DNA of 43,518 bases from Salpingoeca rosetta (lineage: Eukaryota > Opisthokonta > Choanoflagellata > Craspedida > Salpingoecidae), in the NCBI RefSeq assembly GCF_000188695.1, contig NW_004754926.1, positions 866,310 to 909,827 on the forward strand, written 5' to 3'. The notes under the pieces are model-generated. The model made no database searches, had not been told where the DNA came from, and saw only the letters and a program-made list of their open reading frames with translations. Of the stretch, positions 14,793 through 27,920 are shown one piece after another. The position numbers were made by a program, and so were the translations under genes. Position 1 is the stretch's first letter. Each line of letters opens with the position of its first letter.

Positions 14793-16976
14793 CTGTCTGT
14801 CTGTCTTTGTACCAATGGGCACATTTGCAGTTCTCATCTCATTCCGGCTCGCCTCATCTACCGTCCCGCATGCCCCCCTCTCTCTCTCTGCTCGCCCCGT
14901 GCAGGTGACGACGTTCATTGACCTTGCTGGACACGAGCGCTACCTGAAGACGACGGTGTTTGGGCTCACGGGCCACGCCCCACACTACACCATGCTCATG
15001 ATTGGCTCAAATGCGGGCATCGTTGGCATGACAAAAGGTAGCTCGCATCATAGTGTGACTGAATGCGTGAGTGAGAGAGTGTGTGAGTGCGCGCGTGTGT
15101 GGTTGTGTGAGAGTGAGAGGGCTGTCGTATTCCATCTCCGATTGCATTGCTGTCAGCAAGCTTCTCCCCCTTCCCCATCAATACTCTGACCCCATCAACT
15201 AACCATCACCAAACACCCCTCGCTGTTGTCCTTGGTCATTCCCATCCTGCCAGAGCACCTTGGTCTGTCGCTTGCGCTGCACGTGCCGTTGTATGTCGTG
15301 GTAACCAAGATCGACATGTGCCCGCCCAACGTGCTCGAAGCGACGATGAAGCTCCTGCAGAAGATCCTCAAGTCCGCCGGCTGCAAGAAGATCCCAATGC
15401 TCATCAACAACATGGACGATGTCGTTGTTGCGGCCACAAACTTTGTCACCACCAGGTGCGCAAATGTCTGTGTTTGTGTTTGTGTTGTTTGTTGGTTTGC
15501 CTGGGTGTCTGGGTGTCTGTGTCTGGATGTCTGTGTCTGTGTGTTTGTGTCTATGCGTGTGCGTGTGCGTGTGCGTGTGTGTGTGTAATTATCTATGCTG
15601 GATTTGCCAATAACCCTTGTCCGTCTGCTCACCTCCAACACCAACACCAACCAACACTAACCAACACCAACCAACACCACAGGATATGCCCCATCTTCCA
15701 GGTGTCGAACGTGACTGGGGAAAACCTTGACCTGCTCAAGGCGTTCATCAACCTCCTCAAGCCCCCCGTGCTCGACGCCGACGACAAGCCCGCAGAGTTC
15801 CAGATTGATGACACCTTCTCCGTGCCGGGTGTGGGCACGGTCGTGTCTGGGTACCTGCGCCAGGGCGTCATCCGCCTCAACGACACGCTCATGCTGGGCC
15901 CAGATGCGCTCGGACACTACCAGGCGACGGTGATCAAGGGCATTCATCGCAGGCGCATGCCAACCACCGTATGTGTGATGTGGTGGAGGATGCTGGAGGA
16001 TGATGTGCGACGCGAATTGCAATTCTGTCTGCGCAAGAAGTTGCGTTTTTGTTTTGATATGTGTGTGTGTGTGTTTTGTGGTGCGGGTGTTTCCATTTGG
16101 TGTTGCTCACTGCTGCTGCTGCTGCTGCTGCTGTTGCGTGGACAGGAGGTGCGGGCAGGGCAGACCAGCTCGTTTGCTCTCAAGAAAGTCAAGCGCAGTG
16201 CGATACGGAAGGGAATGATGCTTCTTGGAAAGGATGCAGGTGGGCAGTCGCATGCGTTTGATACGTGAATGTGCGTGTCCATGTGTGTGTGTGCGTGCGC
16301 GTGCGCGTGTGTCTGTGTGTGTGTCTGTGTGTGTGTATCTGCGTCTGTCTTTGTGTGTGGGCCCTGTGCCTCGACTTTGCTCGTTGTCTTCCCTTTGTTC
16401 TGCTCTCACCTTCATGCGTGTGTGCACCCTTGTTTTTGCTGAATCTGTGCAGAGGCAACGGCGACGTGGGAGTTTGAGGGCGAGATCCTCGTCCTGCACC
16501 ACCCCACGACCATCACAGCGCGATACCAGGTGCCGTGGCGACTGTTGCTGTCTCTCTGACGAATACAAAACATGATGTGCGGTTGCACGTCAAGGCGCCA
16601 CAACTCACATACAATCCTGCTCCCTGTGACGACAACCAGCAACAAGCAACAAACATGCTCGCGCGCACACGCACGCACGCACACGCACACACGCACGCAC
16701 ACACGCACGCACATCCTCTGTGTGTGTGTGTCTCATATCATCCTCCTCTCCCCCTCCTTCCTCCTGCTCCTGCTGCTTCAGGCCATGGTGCACTGTGGAA
16801 GCATCCGGCAGACGGCAACGATTGTGAAGATGGACAAGGAGCACATCCGTACAGGCGACAAGGCCGTGGCGTCGTTCCGCTTCATCCGCCACCCTGAGTA
16901 CATCAAGGTTGGCGAGAAGATTGTGTTCCGCGAGGGCCGCACAAAGGCAATAGGAACCATCACTAAGCTCCTCTGA
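13243..16976 (+). CDS. GTPBP1: GTPBP1/GTPBP2-like translational GTPase, 11 exons
   Basis: Exons: 13243-13362, 13565-13673, 13881-14031, 14256-14321, 14500-14713, 14905-15037, 15254-15455, 15683-15968, 16146-16239, 16453-16529, 16782-16976. All phases agree and give ~548 aa. The G1 loop is GNVDAGKST, split by intron 4 inside the Ser codon. G3 is [10 protein letters not shown], and G4 is [10 protein letters not shown]. The middle holds [18 protein letters not shown], typical of the GTPBP1/2 branch, and [16 protein letters not shown] opens beta-barrel domain 2. Domain 3 includes [21 protein letters not shown] and ends [16 protein letters not shown]. Animal GTPBP1 is an EF1A-related GTPase linked to delivery of tRNA to ribosomes and to mRNA decay. 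This protein has a shorter N-terminus than the animal ones. GTPBP1 and GTPBP2 cannot be separated here. The ATG at 13243 has A at -3. Confidence 0.88.
14427..14490. repeat. (AAC)n microsatellite in GTPBP1-like intron 4
   Basis: ACA/AAC triplets fill the space just before the exon 5 acceptor (exon starts 14500). They read as poly-Q/N/T in spurious frames. Confidence 0.9.
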
Positions 16977-16981
16977 TGGCG

Positions 16982-17046
<65 letters not shown>

Positions 17047-17622
17047 GTTGTGTGGTTGTCTGATTGTTGTGTTTTGTTTGCTTTTGTCTTTATTTTTGAA
17101 TGTGTGTGTGTGTGTGACGCATAGTCATCTGGTGCGGATGTACATACGCGACGTTGGGTTGCTGGCGGGGTGTTGCTGCTGTTTTGTTGTGTGTGCGGCT
17201 TGTGATCGTAACGTGTGGCTGTGACGTTGTGTTGTTTTGTGTGTTTGTGGTTTGTCCATGTCCATCCTCTGTTATGCTGTGTAGATGAATAGACAAGCCA
17301 CATCCCATCACCAATTGGGACAGCCATCAACCCCTAATCAACGTCCCACATCCCTCCACACACACACACACCTCACACACACCTCACACACAACACACAC
17401 ACACATACGCCAAGCAAGCAAGCGTGTGATAAACTACTCCGAATGAAGACGACCCAAAGGCGGGCAGTCAAGGAAGAAAGAGAGGAGAGGAGAGAGCCGC
17501 AGGAGAGGAAAGAAGAGAAAGACAGGCGCACGCAAGACAGTGCAAGGAAGGGACAAAAGGAGGATACAGCAATGGTTTGCACTGCAACGGAGACGAAATG
17601 ACAAGAACGCACGTGGCTCATC
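16977..17622. other. Convergent intergenic region, GTPBP1-like / exportin-6
   Basis: These 646 bp lie between two stop codons. They start with a pure (GT)n tract (about 16983-17042) directly after the GTPBP1-like stop, then T/G-rich sequence, a short CA tract (17357-17405) and a purine-rich stretch (17460-17530). No gene seen. Confidence 0.6.
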
Positions 17623-18042
17623 TCATGTCAGCTGCGACAGCGCTGCCGTGATGCGCTGCGCACGTGTTTGCTGATCCTGCACAGCAAAGCAAAAGCCATG
17701 CCATGTGGAAATTAGGGAAGGCGAGGTGTATGGTGCGGTGTTGAGCAGCGATGACAGCATTGGGGTTGCCACAAGACCAGCACACGGAACAGGAAGTGTC
17801 CCGGGCAAGTCACCATTCATGTCCATTCAACCATCACCGGCACGAACGAACCTGCATCTTTGTCAGCGATTCAACGAAGAACGGAACAACCTCCGGCAGC
17901 AGCTGTGGATAGCGAGTGGAGCAAAGGGACAAGCCACAAGACAGATGGGGGGGGGGAGGAGGGGGTCAATGGAGACACGGACAGAAAAACATGCACATGC
18001 AAAAAGCACACACGCAAGAAGAAGACACACACAAGAAGAAGA

Positions 18043-18095
<53 letters not shown>

Positions 18096-21000
18096 GCACA
18101 CACACACACAAGCACACACACACACACGCACACAAGCAGCAAGCAATCAGGAACAGGGTGAGCATCCGCAAACGACACCCAAAGCAACCCAGTCATCATG
18201 CAAGTACACACATACAAGTACACACACCACGCACTCTTCAAGCGACAGCAAACAGGGCAACGCACCACTTCAGACTGCTGCCTGACAAGCAGTTCAACAG
18301 CATCGAGCATCGTGTCCAGAAGCACAAGATCTCCCGTGCACCCGCACGCTGCGAGTGACTGTTGATCAAGATGGTGGTGGTGGTCGTCGTCGTCGCGGTC
18401 GCAGGAATGGTGGGGGATGGCGGAGGAAATGAGTGGGGATGGTGCAGGTAACAAGAGGACACGCGTGAGGTAAAGTGAGTGAGGTACATGGTTGCAAGCA
18501 GTGAAACAGCCATTTTGTGCAGGAACATGTGTGAGAGGTTGGTTTCCTCGTCGCACCTTGGCCAAGTCCGGGATGTGTTCCTCCAGCTTGCGAATAGCGC
18601 TGAGGAGAAAACAGGGAAGGATGAGACGGAAGAACAAAAGCGCAAAGGGCCGAGAGACGTCAGACAGATGTACCAAAATGGCACAAAAATGGCGGCAACG
18701 ACGCCAACACCCCAACAAGGCACAGCAACAGCAAGCAAATGCCCAACGAAACAGCCCATATGCATGCATGCACGCTCCAGGTGTTCCTTGCATGTTTGCT
18801 TGCAGGCACGCTCACCGGGTTGTGAGAAGGGCAGCGACGGTGTCGGCAAAGGAGCGCTGGAGAGAAATGGACATGGACAGGATGGCCGGCGCGAGGGTGG
18901 AGATGAGCTGCGTGATGTGGTGCAGCGTCTCGCCAAGTCGGTCCTCGTAGAAGCGAATGCTGTGCGCAATGCAGTCCAGAAATCTGCCGAGCAAACGAAG
19001 GATGAGACGGATGCACGCGTGTTTTGTGTGGTGTGTTTTGTGTGTGTGTGTGTGTATAGGTGCTTTGTGTATGTGTATGAGGGTGTGTGCGTGTGTGTTT
19101 GTGTATGTGTGTGTGTTTTGTGCATGTGCATGTGCATGTGTGTGTGTGTGCGTGCGTGTATGTGTGTTTTGTGTGTATGTGCATGTGGTGTGTGCGTTTG
19201 GGGGGGGGGGGGTACGCAACGCAACAACACCGCTAGATGAACCATGCATGTCATGGCAGCAGCAGCATGCAGACAACACCCAAATACTCAAAGGCCACCA
19301 TCGCACAGGCATGCGTGATTCTCGTACTCTGCAAGTAGTTCCTCCAGCAACGGCCGCGACGTGCAGCAAGACAAAGATCGGCTGTTACACACACATACAC
19401 ACACGCACGCAAAACAGGTGTGAGAAGTGCAAGTTGCTCGATTTGCTCGAGTTACTTGTGTGCGTGTGGTGTGCGTGAGAACATGGCTCTCGTATGCACG
19501 TGGGTAGGGGTTATGACAAATGAGCGATCAAGCCTCGTGTTGTAACGTACAACGACATGTTTGAGATGAGCTGCTGCACCCAGCGGGGCGGGAGCGATGA
19601 TCCCACGGCGGTTATCATCTCCTTGACCAGACCAACAAACCCGCGTGCCGCTTCAAGAGACTCCTCCTTGTCTGCAGTGGCACGACAAAGAAAGGCAGCG
19701 TGGATGGTGAGTGCTGTGCTGATGCGGCGCATGGGAAAAATCACGGACGAAGTGGAGCTGAGAAAAGAAAAGGGGGAGGGGGGGGTCGTATTGTCACCAT
19801 TGTCACCATTACCCATGCACCTGACACGAACACGAACATCTACTCATGTACACACATACACCGAGACCACCACCCATCATCATCACCCAAGATCCCCCAC
19901 CGCCGCCACGCAACACTGTACCGAGGGCTGTGAAGGAAAGGAGGTTCTCCATGGCGGCCTCGATGGCCTTCTGCACCTCTGGCAGGGACTGCTTCATCGC
20001 CGGCGTGCGCTCCGAGCGGAACGACCGGCAAATGCCCGTCATGATCGAGCACGCCTGCACAAAGTTGCCGGGGGCTGGTCGAGGGGTAGGGGGAGGCGGA
20101 GGGTATGGTGGCAAGGGGAGGACGGGCGTTGTGTTTGAGGTGGGGATGGAGAAGGAGAAGAGTGTATGGCAAGACAAACATCGACGACAGAAGAAAGTGG
20201 TGTGGCATCGAGTGTTGGTGAACGGATGGTATTGTGGAGTGTGAACATCGGGTGGAATGATGTGGCGACGTCAAAACGTTTTGGCACGGCGATACGTGTC
20301 GCCTTGAGGAACAGCAGCAAGCGCGTGCCCTCACCTGCACCGCCGGCGAGTGATTCCTGCAGAGGACCGCTTGCGTATGTCACCAACTCCTTCAGCTGGG
20401 AGGTACGCTCATCCCACAACTGCACGCAAGTTCAATGCAAAATCGACGATGAAGGCAAGAGAGGCCGTTCATTATGGAAGCACTCCCCCCGGTGATGGTG
20501 GTACTCCAAGACGCAACGGTGCACTGCGTGCGTTCTACACTACACCCAACACAACACACACACACACCCAACACACACACACACACATGCACACGTATGG
20601 CACACTCAAACATCACCCATCCGCACCGCCACCATTGCCCCACCTGCTCCTGTGCGCTTGCGCCGTCCCATTGCACGACGAGGGCGGAGGACACGCCGGA
20701 GACGATGAGGATTTGCGTTTCAGAGTCGAGCGGAGCCATGTTCTCAAGCAGCATGCTCACGAGCGGCGCGTACCTGAGGCGCAGCACACATGTGCACATG
20801 GTTGGGTGAGGAAGGAGAATGAGGGCATGCAGAATGCGCATCGCTGTGGGTGAAGCACCACAAACCAATGCCAACAACACACTCACACACACACTCACAC
20901 ACACACACACACGCACACTCACACTCACGCACACACACACACACTCACGCACCACACGCACACACACACAAAACTGGAACGCAAGCAAAACCATGCACGT

Positions 21001-22072
21001 GTGCACAACTAGAGTTCCCGCCGTCTCCCATCCTTCGCCGCTTCTGTCGCAACGCACTCATCGGCCTGTCGCACGATTGGCGTCTTGATGGTTGATGTGA
21101 GGACGGCAAAGAGGCTGCATGCGGCAGTGCGCAGCGTTGGAGCAACAGCCGTCTCCATCGTCTGCCCTATTGCACTCAGAATCTGCGACACAATGCCCTG
21201 GAGCACGCAGCAGTTGTGTTTGCGCATGTTGGTGAGTGGCACTGCATACACGGCAGGTCAAGGCAGAAAGGGAGAAGGGGGGGGGGTTGTGTGCACCCAA
21301 AACACCATCACCGCCGGCATCACCACCAGGGTGGGTTTCGCTGGTGTAATTGTTCTGCTCACGTTGAGGACTTCGATGTTGATTCCGGTCCCAGCAATTG
21401 CTGCTTTCGTGCACTCGCGCAGCCACGGGCACAGTGCCTCAACAGAGACCAGCAGCTGCAGCATGTGGTGTGTGCGTATGTGTGTACAATGCAGAGGGTA
21501 AGATTGTGTGCTGTACACACCAGAACATGAACCTCGCATCACACACAATCATACAGGAATGAGCACGGACAGAAACAGCACCTGCACACAGAGGGGGTCT
21601 GCAATAAAGTCATGCGCGTTGTGCAGACCGGCAGACAAGCTGGCATGGTGGACCAAAGACACAACGACAGACACACACACACACACACACGCGCGCGCGC
21701 ATAAGGGAAGAGGGGATTATGAGGAGGTGAGTGGCAGATGCGTTGAGTCGAAAGTGTGTGTGTGTGTGTGTGTGCGTGTGCGTGCGTGTGCGTAATGATG
21801 ATGGCAACTTGTGGAACAAACGCGCAGCACGATCCCACAGCCCCTCGCCTTCGATTACAACGCTGTCTGTGGATCCCTTCATTTCCCACCACCGCCACCA
21901 CCACCACCACCGATGCCGTGTGTCGTGTGCTCACATGCTGAAGAGGACGTTGAGCGACATGTCGAGCATCTCCTTGCCCATGGCCGCGTAGTTTTCAAAC
22001 TGCGCGGCAAACACGTCAGCAACCCTGATGAAGGCGACATCCACGAAACAAAGAGGGGGCACGGAGCGAACG

Positions 22073-22139
<67 letters not shown>

Positions 22140-22941
22140 ATAGGATGACGTTAGTGAGTAGATGATCCCTGCAGGACGGCCAACCTCACACACCATTTCT
22201 CGAAGCGTGCGCAAACAACCATAAAATATCAAGCACCAGAGACACGACAGATGACACAGCATGATGAGAGCATGCACGTGTTGAGAGGGGTTCACACGAA
22301 CATTGCGAGCATCTTGCACATGGCGGAAAGATCGCGGCAGGCGTAGTGGAAGTACACCATGTCCTCCTCCACCGCAAACTCAATGCGAGGGCCCTGTGAT
22401 GGTGATGGGGGTGGTGATGGATGAAGACGTGAGTTTCAAGAGGCATGGTGAACTAGCAGATACGTTGACGCACGCACGCACGCACGCACGCACACACAGA
22501 CAAACCGACAACCAAAACACAGCCAAACAAGCAAAACACAGCCAAACAAGCAAGAACAACCAGCACCTCTGGGGTGGTGGTAGTCTTGGAGCAGCCTGTG
22601 AAGATGACGCCAAGCTTGTCCATAAACTGCTTCCCCAAGATGCTCAGCACATCCTGCTGGTACAGCCGCGTTGCGCCGCTCACAAAATGAGCGCATTTGT
22701 CGATACACTGGTCGTACTCGCTAGGCTCCGCGTCCTTCTCCTGCCTGTAGTCGAGCTCAGTCATCATCTCCGTCTTGGTCAGCTGCATCTTGTCTGTGAT
22801 GCGCTCTGCAATCTGAACCAGCACCTCGCGACAGCTGTGGTCGTAATGGTGTTGTGTGTGCGTGTGTATGTATGCGTGTGCATGTGTGGTGTTGGAGTGA
22901 GATGGCACTGTGTAAGCTCGTGCGAATACAACAACAACAAT

Positions 22942-22995
<54 letters not shown>

Positions 22996-23001
22996 AACAA
23001 T

Positions 23002-23069
<68 letters not shown>

Positions 23070-23685
23070 CGGAAGATCACCGCATTGTGCACACGGACCT
23101 TTCTCTCAAACCAGCCAGTGTGTTGCTCGCGTCCTCCAGCAGCAGATCAATGAGTTCGTTCAACACCTGCACGCACGCACACACACGCACGCACGCGGCA
23201 TGAGCACGTGAGGTGTGATGCATTGCATCCGTGCATGGGTGCTCTTTCGAGTGCACATGAATGTGTGCGTGTATTGTGTGTGTGTGTGTGTGCTCGCGTT
23301 TCTGTCCGCCTGTCTATCCTTGTGCCTGCGTGTGCACACAACTGCGCAATAGCTGAATATGGTGCAGGTGGCAGTTGCAGCACGTACGTCCATGGCTTCG
23401 AGGAAGAGGTGCGCGGGAAGCTGATCAGCAAGACGCATGATGTTGAACACAGCACCTGACCATGCCGTTTCAAGTATGAACGTTGCGATGCGATGAACAA
23501 GGGCATGAAAGTTGCAGTGAGTGCACGCATGAATGGCTAAACTCCACCAACGCTGATAAGGACACGAGCAACAACGACCCTGGCTTCCTTGTTCCTCCCT
23601 CCTTCCTCGCCATGCTGCCACGTGAACACCCAGCACATGTGTGTGTGCTTGTGTGTGTGTGTGCTTGTGTGTGCTTGCGTGTGTA

Positions 23686-23754
<69 letters not shown>

Positions 23755-24372
23755 ACTGACTTGCGAGGCTGATGTTTGGGTCAGCTGCAAGGCGTGGAAG
23801 GTAGTTGATGACAAACAGACGCAAATATTCCACCAACGCATCCAGATACCTGCCAACGAACGCGCACGTGAAATGAGACGACGAGCCAGCGTAAGCACGG
23901 CTGAACAGGTGCAACTGTTACAACACACGCGCATACGCAAGTGAACACGCACATGTCCACACACACGCGCGCACACGTCCCCCTCCCACACACGCACAGA
24001 CGTGCACATGTCCACACATGCACGTGTGCATCTGCCACCCATCAGCACGCACGACTCACTGCTCGTCCAAAGACTGGTTGAAGCTTGCGTTTGTTTCCAT
24101 GCCCTGCAGCGCTTCGTTCAGCAGCTGTAGTGTCAGCTCAAACACCTGAAGGGAAATGTGCACAGACCACAACCACAGGTGCGTGCAAGCTAAGTAGGAT
24201 GTCTTACAGAAGGGCACGTGTGCTTTGTGCGCGTGCGTGTGCGTGTGCGTGTGTGCTTTGTGGTTGTGTGTGTGTGCTTTGTTGTGTGTGTGTGTGCTTT
24301 GTGGTTGTGTGTGTGTGTGTGCTTTGTTGTGTGCTTTGTGGTTGTGTGTGTGCTTTGTGGTTGTGTGTGTGG

Positions 24373-24436
<64 letters not shown>

Positions 24437-24664
24437 CGGCCTGTCCGTGGTGGGGGACGTACGAGCTGAATGTATCCCCCAAAGGAGGGCGGGATGAACC
24501 GCTGTGCGTGGATCTCATTGAAACATCTGCAACACAATCACCAACGCAACACAAACAGCAAAACAAGGCAATGCAAGGCGAGATTGTGCATGAGAGCAAA
24601 GGACATCATTGGCACAACGGATGCAGCGTATGCGGCAATGCATGCATGTTCACTCACACGTGCT

Positions 24665-24722
<58 letters not shown>

Positions 24723-24734
24723 GAGAGACAGAGA

Positions 24735-24828
<94 letters not shown>

Positions 24829-25114
24829 GAGACAGAAAGAGAGAGAGAGAGACAGACAGACACAAACACACACACACACACACACACAAACGTACACGTG
24901 CACATACACAAATACCTGAGTGCTTTGCATCCAATGCGGGAGTCGGGCTGATGGATGAACGTAAAGTCTCGCAGCACCATCACCACTTCCTCCGTCAACA
25001 ATCTGACAGCCACAGCAAAGTGTGCAATCACACACACAAAATCACATGTGGGTGAGGTGCAAGATGCGTTCAGTGCTTGCTAGCTCCCAGATTTCCAGGG
25101 CCGAAGAGCAAATA

Positions 25115-25192
<78 letters not shown>

Positions 25193-26155
25193 ACATAACC
25201 GTGTGCGCCTTACTTTGAGAGTGGGCACCAGGAGAAAAAGTGACCAATGGCTTCGAGGGCAATGACGGTGTGCTCCAGGTTGCGCGTGTTGAAGTGGAGA
25301 TTGCCGCTTCCAGACTGAAAGGACAGATAGCCATGCCATGTACATGCACGCACATATGCACACGTGAAGTAGACATGCGTGAGGCATGATGTGACCTGAA
25401 ATCAGAGATGTGTCAAGCATCTCGTTCGTATAGAAACGCAACAAACGCAATCATCACACCCTGCGATCACACCATTACGTAGCCCGACATGTACACGCTT
25501 GGGTATCTGCCATGTACGTGTTCCATCCCTCACACTCACTTACTCACATACTCTCTCTCACTCTCTCACACACACTCACATCCTCACACACATACATACA
25601 TGCACACATACACGCACTCACTCACTCACACAGACACGCGCACACACACCTGTGGCTGCAGTGCCGATCCGAGCATGTCGTCGGCCGGCGAGCTGCGCGG
25701 GGCGTGGACGGGGCTGCTCTGGCCTGCCTTCTTGCCAGAGAGCACGCCAATGTCGCCAAACGTGCGCGCCTCATGTAAGATGGCCTTGAGTACAGACAGC
25801 ACAATGTCCAAGAACTCCGGCATCTGTACAACACATGTGGAAATGTGTGATTCATGTGAGAATGTGTTTGTGTGAGATCGTGCATGAGGCGGCCGTTTGC
25901 ATCTACTACCCTCCTCCTCCCCCTTCTTTCTGCGTGGATGACACGCCGTGCAAGTAAGCATGCATCGCGATGCAGATCTCAGCTTAACTCTGACTGAAGC
26001 CTTCACACCCACCAACAAATACAAGCGAACCCTTGTGCAGAAAAGACAGCCATCGCCCACACCATGCGCTTTAACAAGCCAACAACACAACGCACAACAG
26101 GCGCACACTCATACAGCAAGCACACACTCATGCAACACACACACACACACGACAC

Positions 26156-26194
<39 letters not shown>

Positions 26195-26792
26195 CGTATA
26201 CACGACACACACGACGGCGTACCCTGTGCAAAACGGAATCGGAGAGGCGGGTTGCCGGACTGAGGGAGCACTCCTCGGAGAGCATCTTGACGGCGGTGAG
26301 CCCCAATGCCAACGTGTCGGGACGCATGCACCACTCCTTGATGATGTCGAGGAAGCGCGGGAAGTAGTCGCGCCACTCGGCTTGGCCGATGGCAATGAAG
26401 ACCTGCAACGCCTTGTTGCGCACAAAGTGCTTGAGGTCGGTGAAGTTTGATTCGAGAAAGTCCACCAGGAACGCCTTGACTTGGTCGCGCTCGTCGGCGC
26501 CGAGCTGGGACCAGGTGTTGTGGACCGTGTGCTCCAGCACCGTGGCCGAGTAGAACAGCACCATGCTGTTGGTGGACATGCTCATGAAAGCGGAGGCGAG
26601 GTACCATGCGTGCGGCTGGTCCTTGAAGTTCTGCAGCTCGCGCTCAATCAGCTCCTTCCGCTCTGGCGTGATTTGCGGGTACGCCAACTCTTCCACCACG
26701 CTTTCCAACCCCATCAGCTGAGCTTCAATCTCCGCGTTGCCCCCATCGCCGCCACCACTGCCACCGACAACACTGCCGCTGCCGTTCATCAT
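17623..26792 (-). CDS. XPO6: Exportin-6 (importin-beta family exporter of actin-profilin), ~25 exons
   Basis: Exons: 26792-26223, 25823-25650, 25314-25214, 25002-24916, 24526-24463, 24145-24060, 23849-23761, 23455-23388, 23166-23099, 22834-22567, 22393-22296, 22024-21935, 21639-21582, 21455-21363, 21197-21058, 20773-20644, 20419-20335, 20074-19922, 19671-19551, 19381-19328, 18983-18816, 18599-18557, 18358-18266, 17902-17852, 17676-17623. All phases agree and give ~1001 aa. The N-terminus has the importin-beta pattern LINREL-like [15 protein letters not shown] followed by [14 protein letters not shown] and [15 protein letters not shown], close to animal XPO6. Later blocks also match: [47 protein letters not shown] and the [15 protein letters not shown] tail. 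In animals XPO6 carries actin-profilin out of the nucleus with RanGTP. The last four exons (below 18600) are short and less certain, and the C-terminus is shorter than in animals. Confidence 0.85.
18059..18130. repeat. (CA)n microsatellite in a 3' intron of exportin-6
   Basis: CA repeats with a flanking GCAC run and AAGAAGACACACAC units. The sense strand reads GT-rich. It sits between exons 18358-18266 and 17902-17852. Confidence 0.85.
19200..19212. repeat. Poly-G run of 13
   Basis: An uninterrupted G run inside an exportin-6 intron next to a GT-rich tract. Such runs are prone to length errors in sequencing. Confidence 0.9.
22078..22137. repeat. (CA)n microsatellite in exportin-6 intron 11
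   Basis: About 30 CA units between exons 22393-22296 and 22024-21935. The sense strand is (GT)n. Confidence 0.9.
22927..23070. repeat. (AAC)n trinucleotide array, ~48 units, in exportin-6 intron 9
   Basis: AAC triplets with two short AAT interruptions lie between exons 23166-23099 and 22834-22567. The array begins only ~28 bp past the exon 9 donor in the sense direction, where it reads (GTT)n. It produces spurious poly-N and poly-C/L frames. Confidence 0.95.
23688..23753. repeat. (GT)n microsatellite in exportin-6 intron 7
   Basis: Over 30 GT units lie directly after the exon 7 donor (exon ends 23761). The sense strand reads (CA)n. Confidence 0.9.
24230..24434. repeat. GT-rich tract ending in pure (GT)n, exportin-6 intron 5
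   Basis: Repeated ctttgtggttgtgtgtgtg units (24230-24375) pass into pure GT (24379-24434). The tract ends ~28 bp from exon 24526-24463. Confidence 0.9.
24668..24894. repeat. (GA)n polypurine tract followed by (CA)n, exportin-6 intron 4
   Basis: About 190 bp of GAGAGA with GACAGA interruptions, then a CA tract. In the sense strand it is (TC)n, a very long polypyrimidine run between exons 25002-24916 and 24526-24463. Confidence 0.95.
25107..25196. repeat. (CA)n microsatellite in exportin-6 intron 3
   Basis: More than 40 CA units start ~18 bp beyond the exon 3 donor (exon ends 25214), sense (GT)n. Confidence 0.9.
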
Positions 26793-27920
26793 CTCGCAGG
26801 CAAGCCGTGCAGTGCTGTGGGTGCCTCCTGTGGGTGCCTCCTGTGTCTGCTGTGCTCGCTGTTAGGGTGAAGTTGGTTGGTTGGTTGGTTGGTTTGGTTC
26901 AGGTCTCCGCCGCCTGCTTGCTTGCCTGCCTTGTTGCTTTGCTTGCACAACCAGACAGAGGCGACCGACCAGCCAGTGTGAGTGAGCGTTTTTTTGGTTT
27001 TGCGGCCTCTCTCTCTTACAATCCCCTCGAATCGACCAGAAGAATACAAAAAATTTAACTGCAGGACTTTGGATTCGATGTGCATTTAAGGACATAAAGA
27101 CGTACGTCACGACTTACCACACAAGCAAGCCAAGCACAAGAAGCAAGCAAGACAGCGTGGCCTTTGGTAGTTTGGTGTGCTCGCACAACCACGCACATCT
27201 CACAATAAAAGGGTGCTCTGTGGCGTTGGCGTTGACGTGACCCACCCTTCGGTGCCACTCGCGTCCCTTCCTTTCGTTCCCTGCGCGCGGCTGCTGCTCT
27301 CCTCGAGTGTGTGCAGACGGCACCCATTTTGGTTGGTTTGGCTCTGTGTGCGTGTGTTGGATTTACAAACCACAAAGTCGCATTGGCGTGTGCTTTTGTG
27401 TTTGGTGTGTTGTTTTGGTTTTCGATCGACCGATTGTGCGTGTTGTCTTGGGTGCGTCTGCGTGCTGGTGCTTGTTCCTCTTGTGTGTTTTGTTTGGTTT
27501 CTGTTGAGTTTTGCCTCGCTCACTCGTCCGTGCAGAGGCAGCAGTTGTTGCGTTTTGTGTGCAACTCGCGCCTCGGTGTTGCTCTGTTGCTCTGTTGTGC
27601 GAGTGTGAGTGAGGCAGGGAGTTAAGAGAGTCAGAACAAGACACAGAAATTGTGAGAGGTCTTCGCTAACGATTGGCCCTGTGTTTGCGTCTGTCACTCA
27701 CGCTACTGTTCGTCGTTCTCCTCCACTCTTCCGGCGTGCGTTCTTGTTATTGTCCCTCCACCCCCCACAGAAATACCTTCCTTCTCAACTCATCCACCTC
27801 TCCCACACCAGTGTTCCTTGCTGTCGTAGCCCCTCTTCCTGCTACTCATCAGCACTACTCCAAGGCCTACATTGCTGCCTCCCCTTTGTTGGTATCTGAT
27901 CCTCGTTACTCGCCCCGTTA
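26793..27920. promoter_or_regulatory. Divergent intergenic region, exportin-6 (-) / bZIP factor (+)
   Basis: These 1.1 kb hold both promoters and leaders. Direct TTGG repeats occur at 26875-26898 and TTGCTTGCCTGCC-like words near 26915. The stretch 27700-27800 is pyrimidine-rich and has a good acceptor (ccccccacag, ~27770), so a 5' UTR intron in the bZIP transcript is possible. I see no additional gene; open frames here are T/G-rich and show no domain. Confidence 0.45.

Noticed and set aside
22757..23092. Poly-Asn, poly-Cys and poly-Leu proteins
   Set aside because: Translations of the (AAC)n array in an intron.
24604..25055. RERERE / SLSLSL open frames
   Set aside because: Translation of the (GA)n tract on both strands inside an exportin-6 intron.
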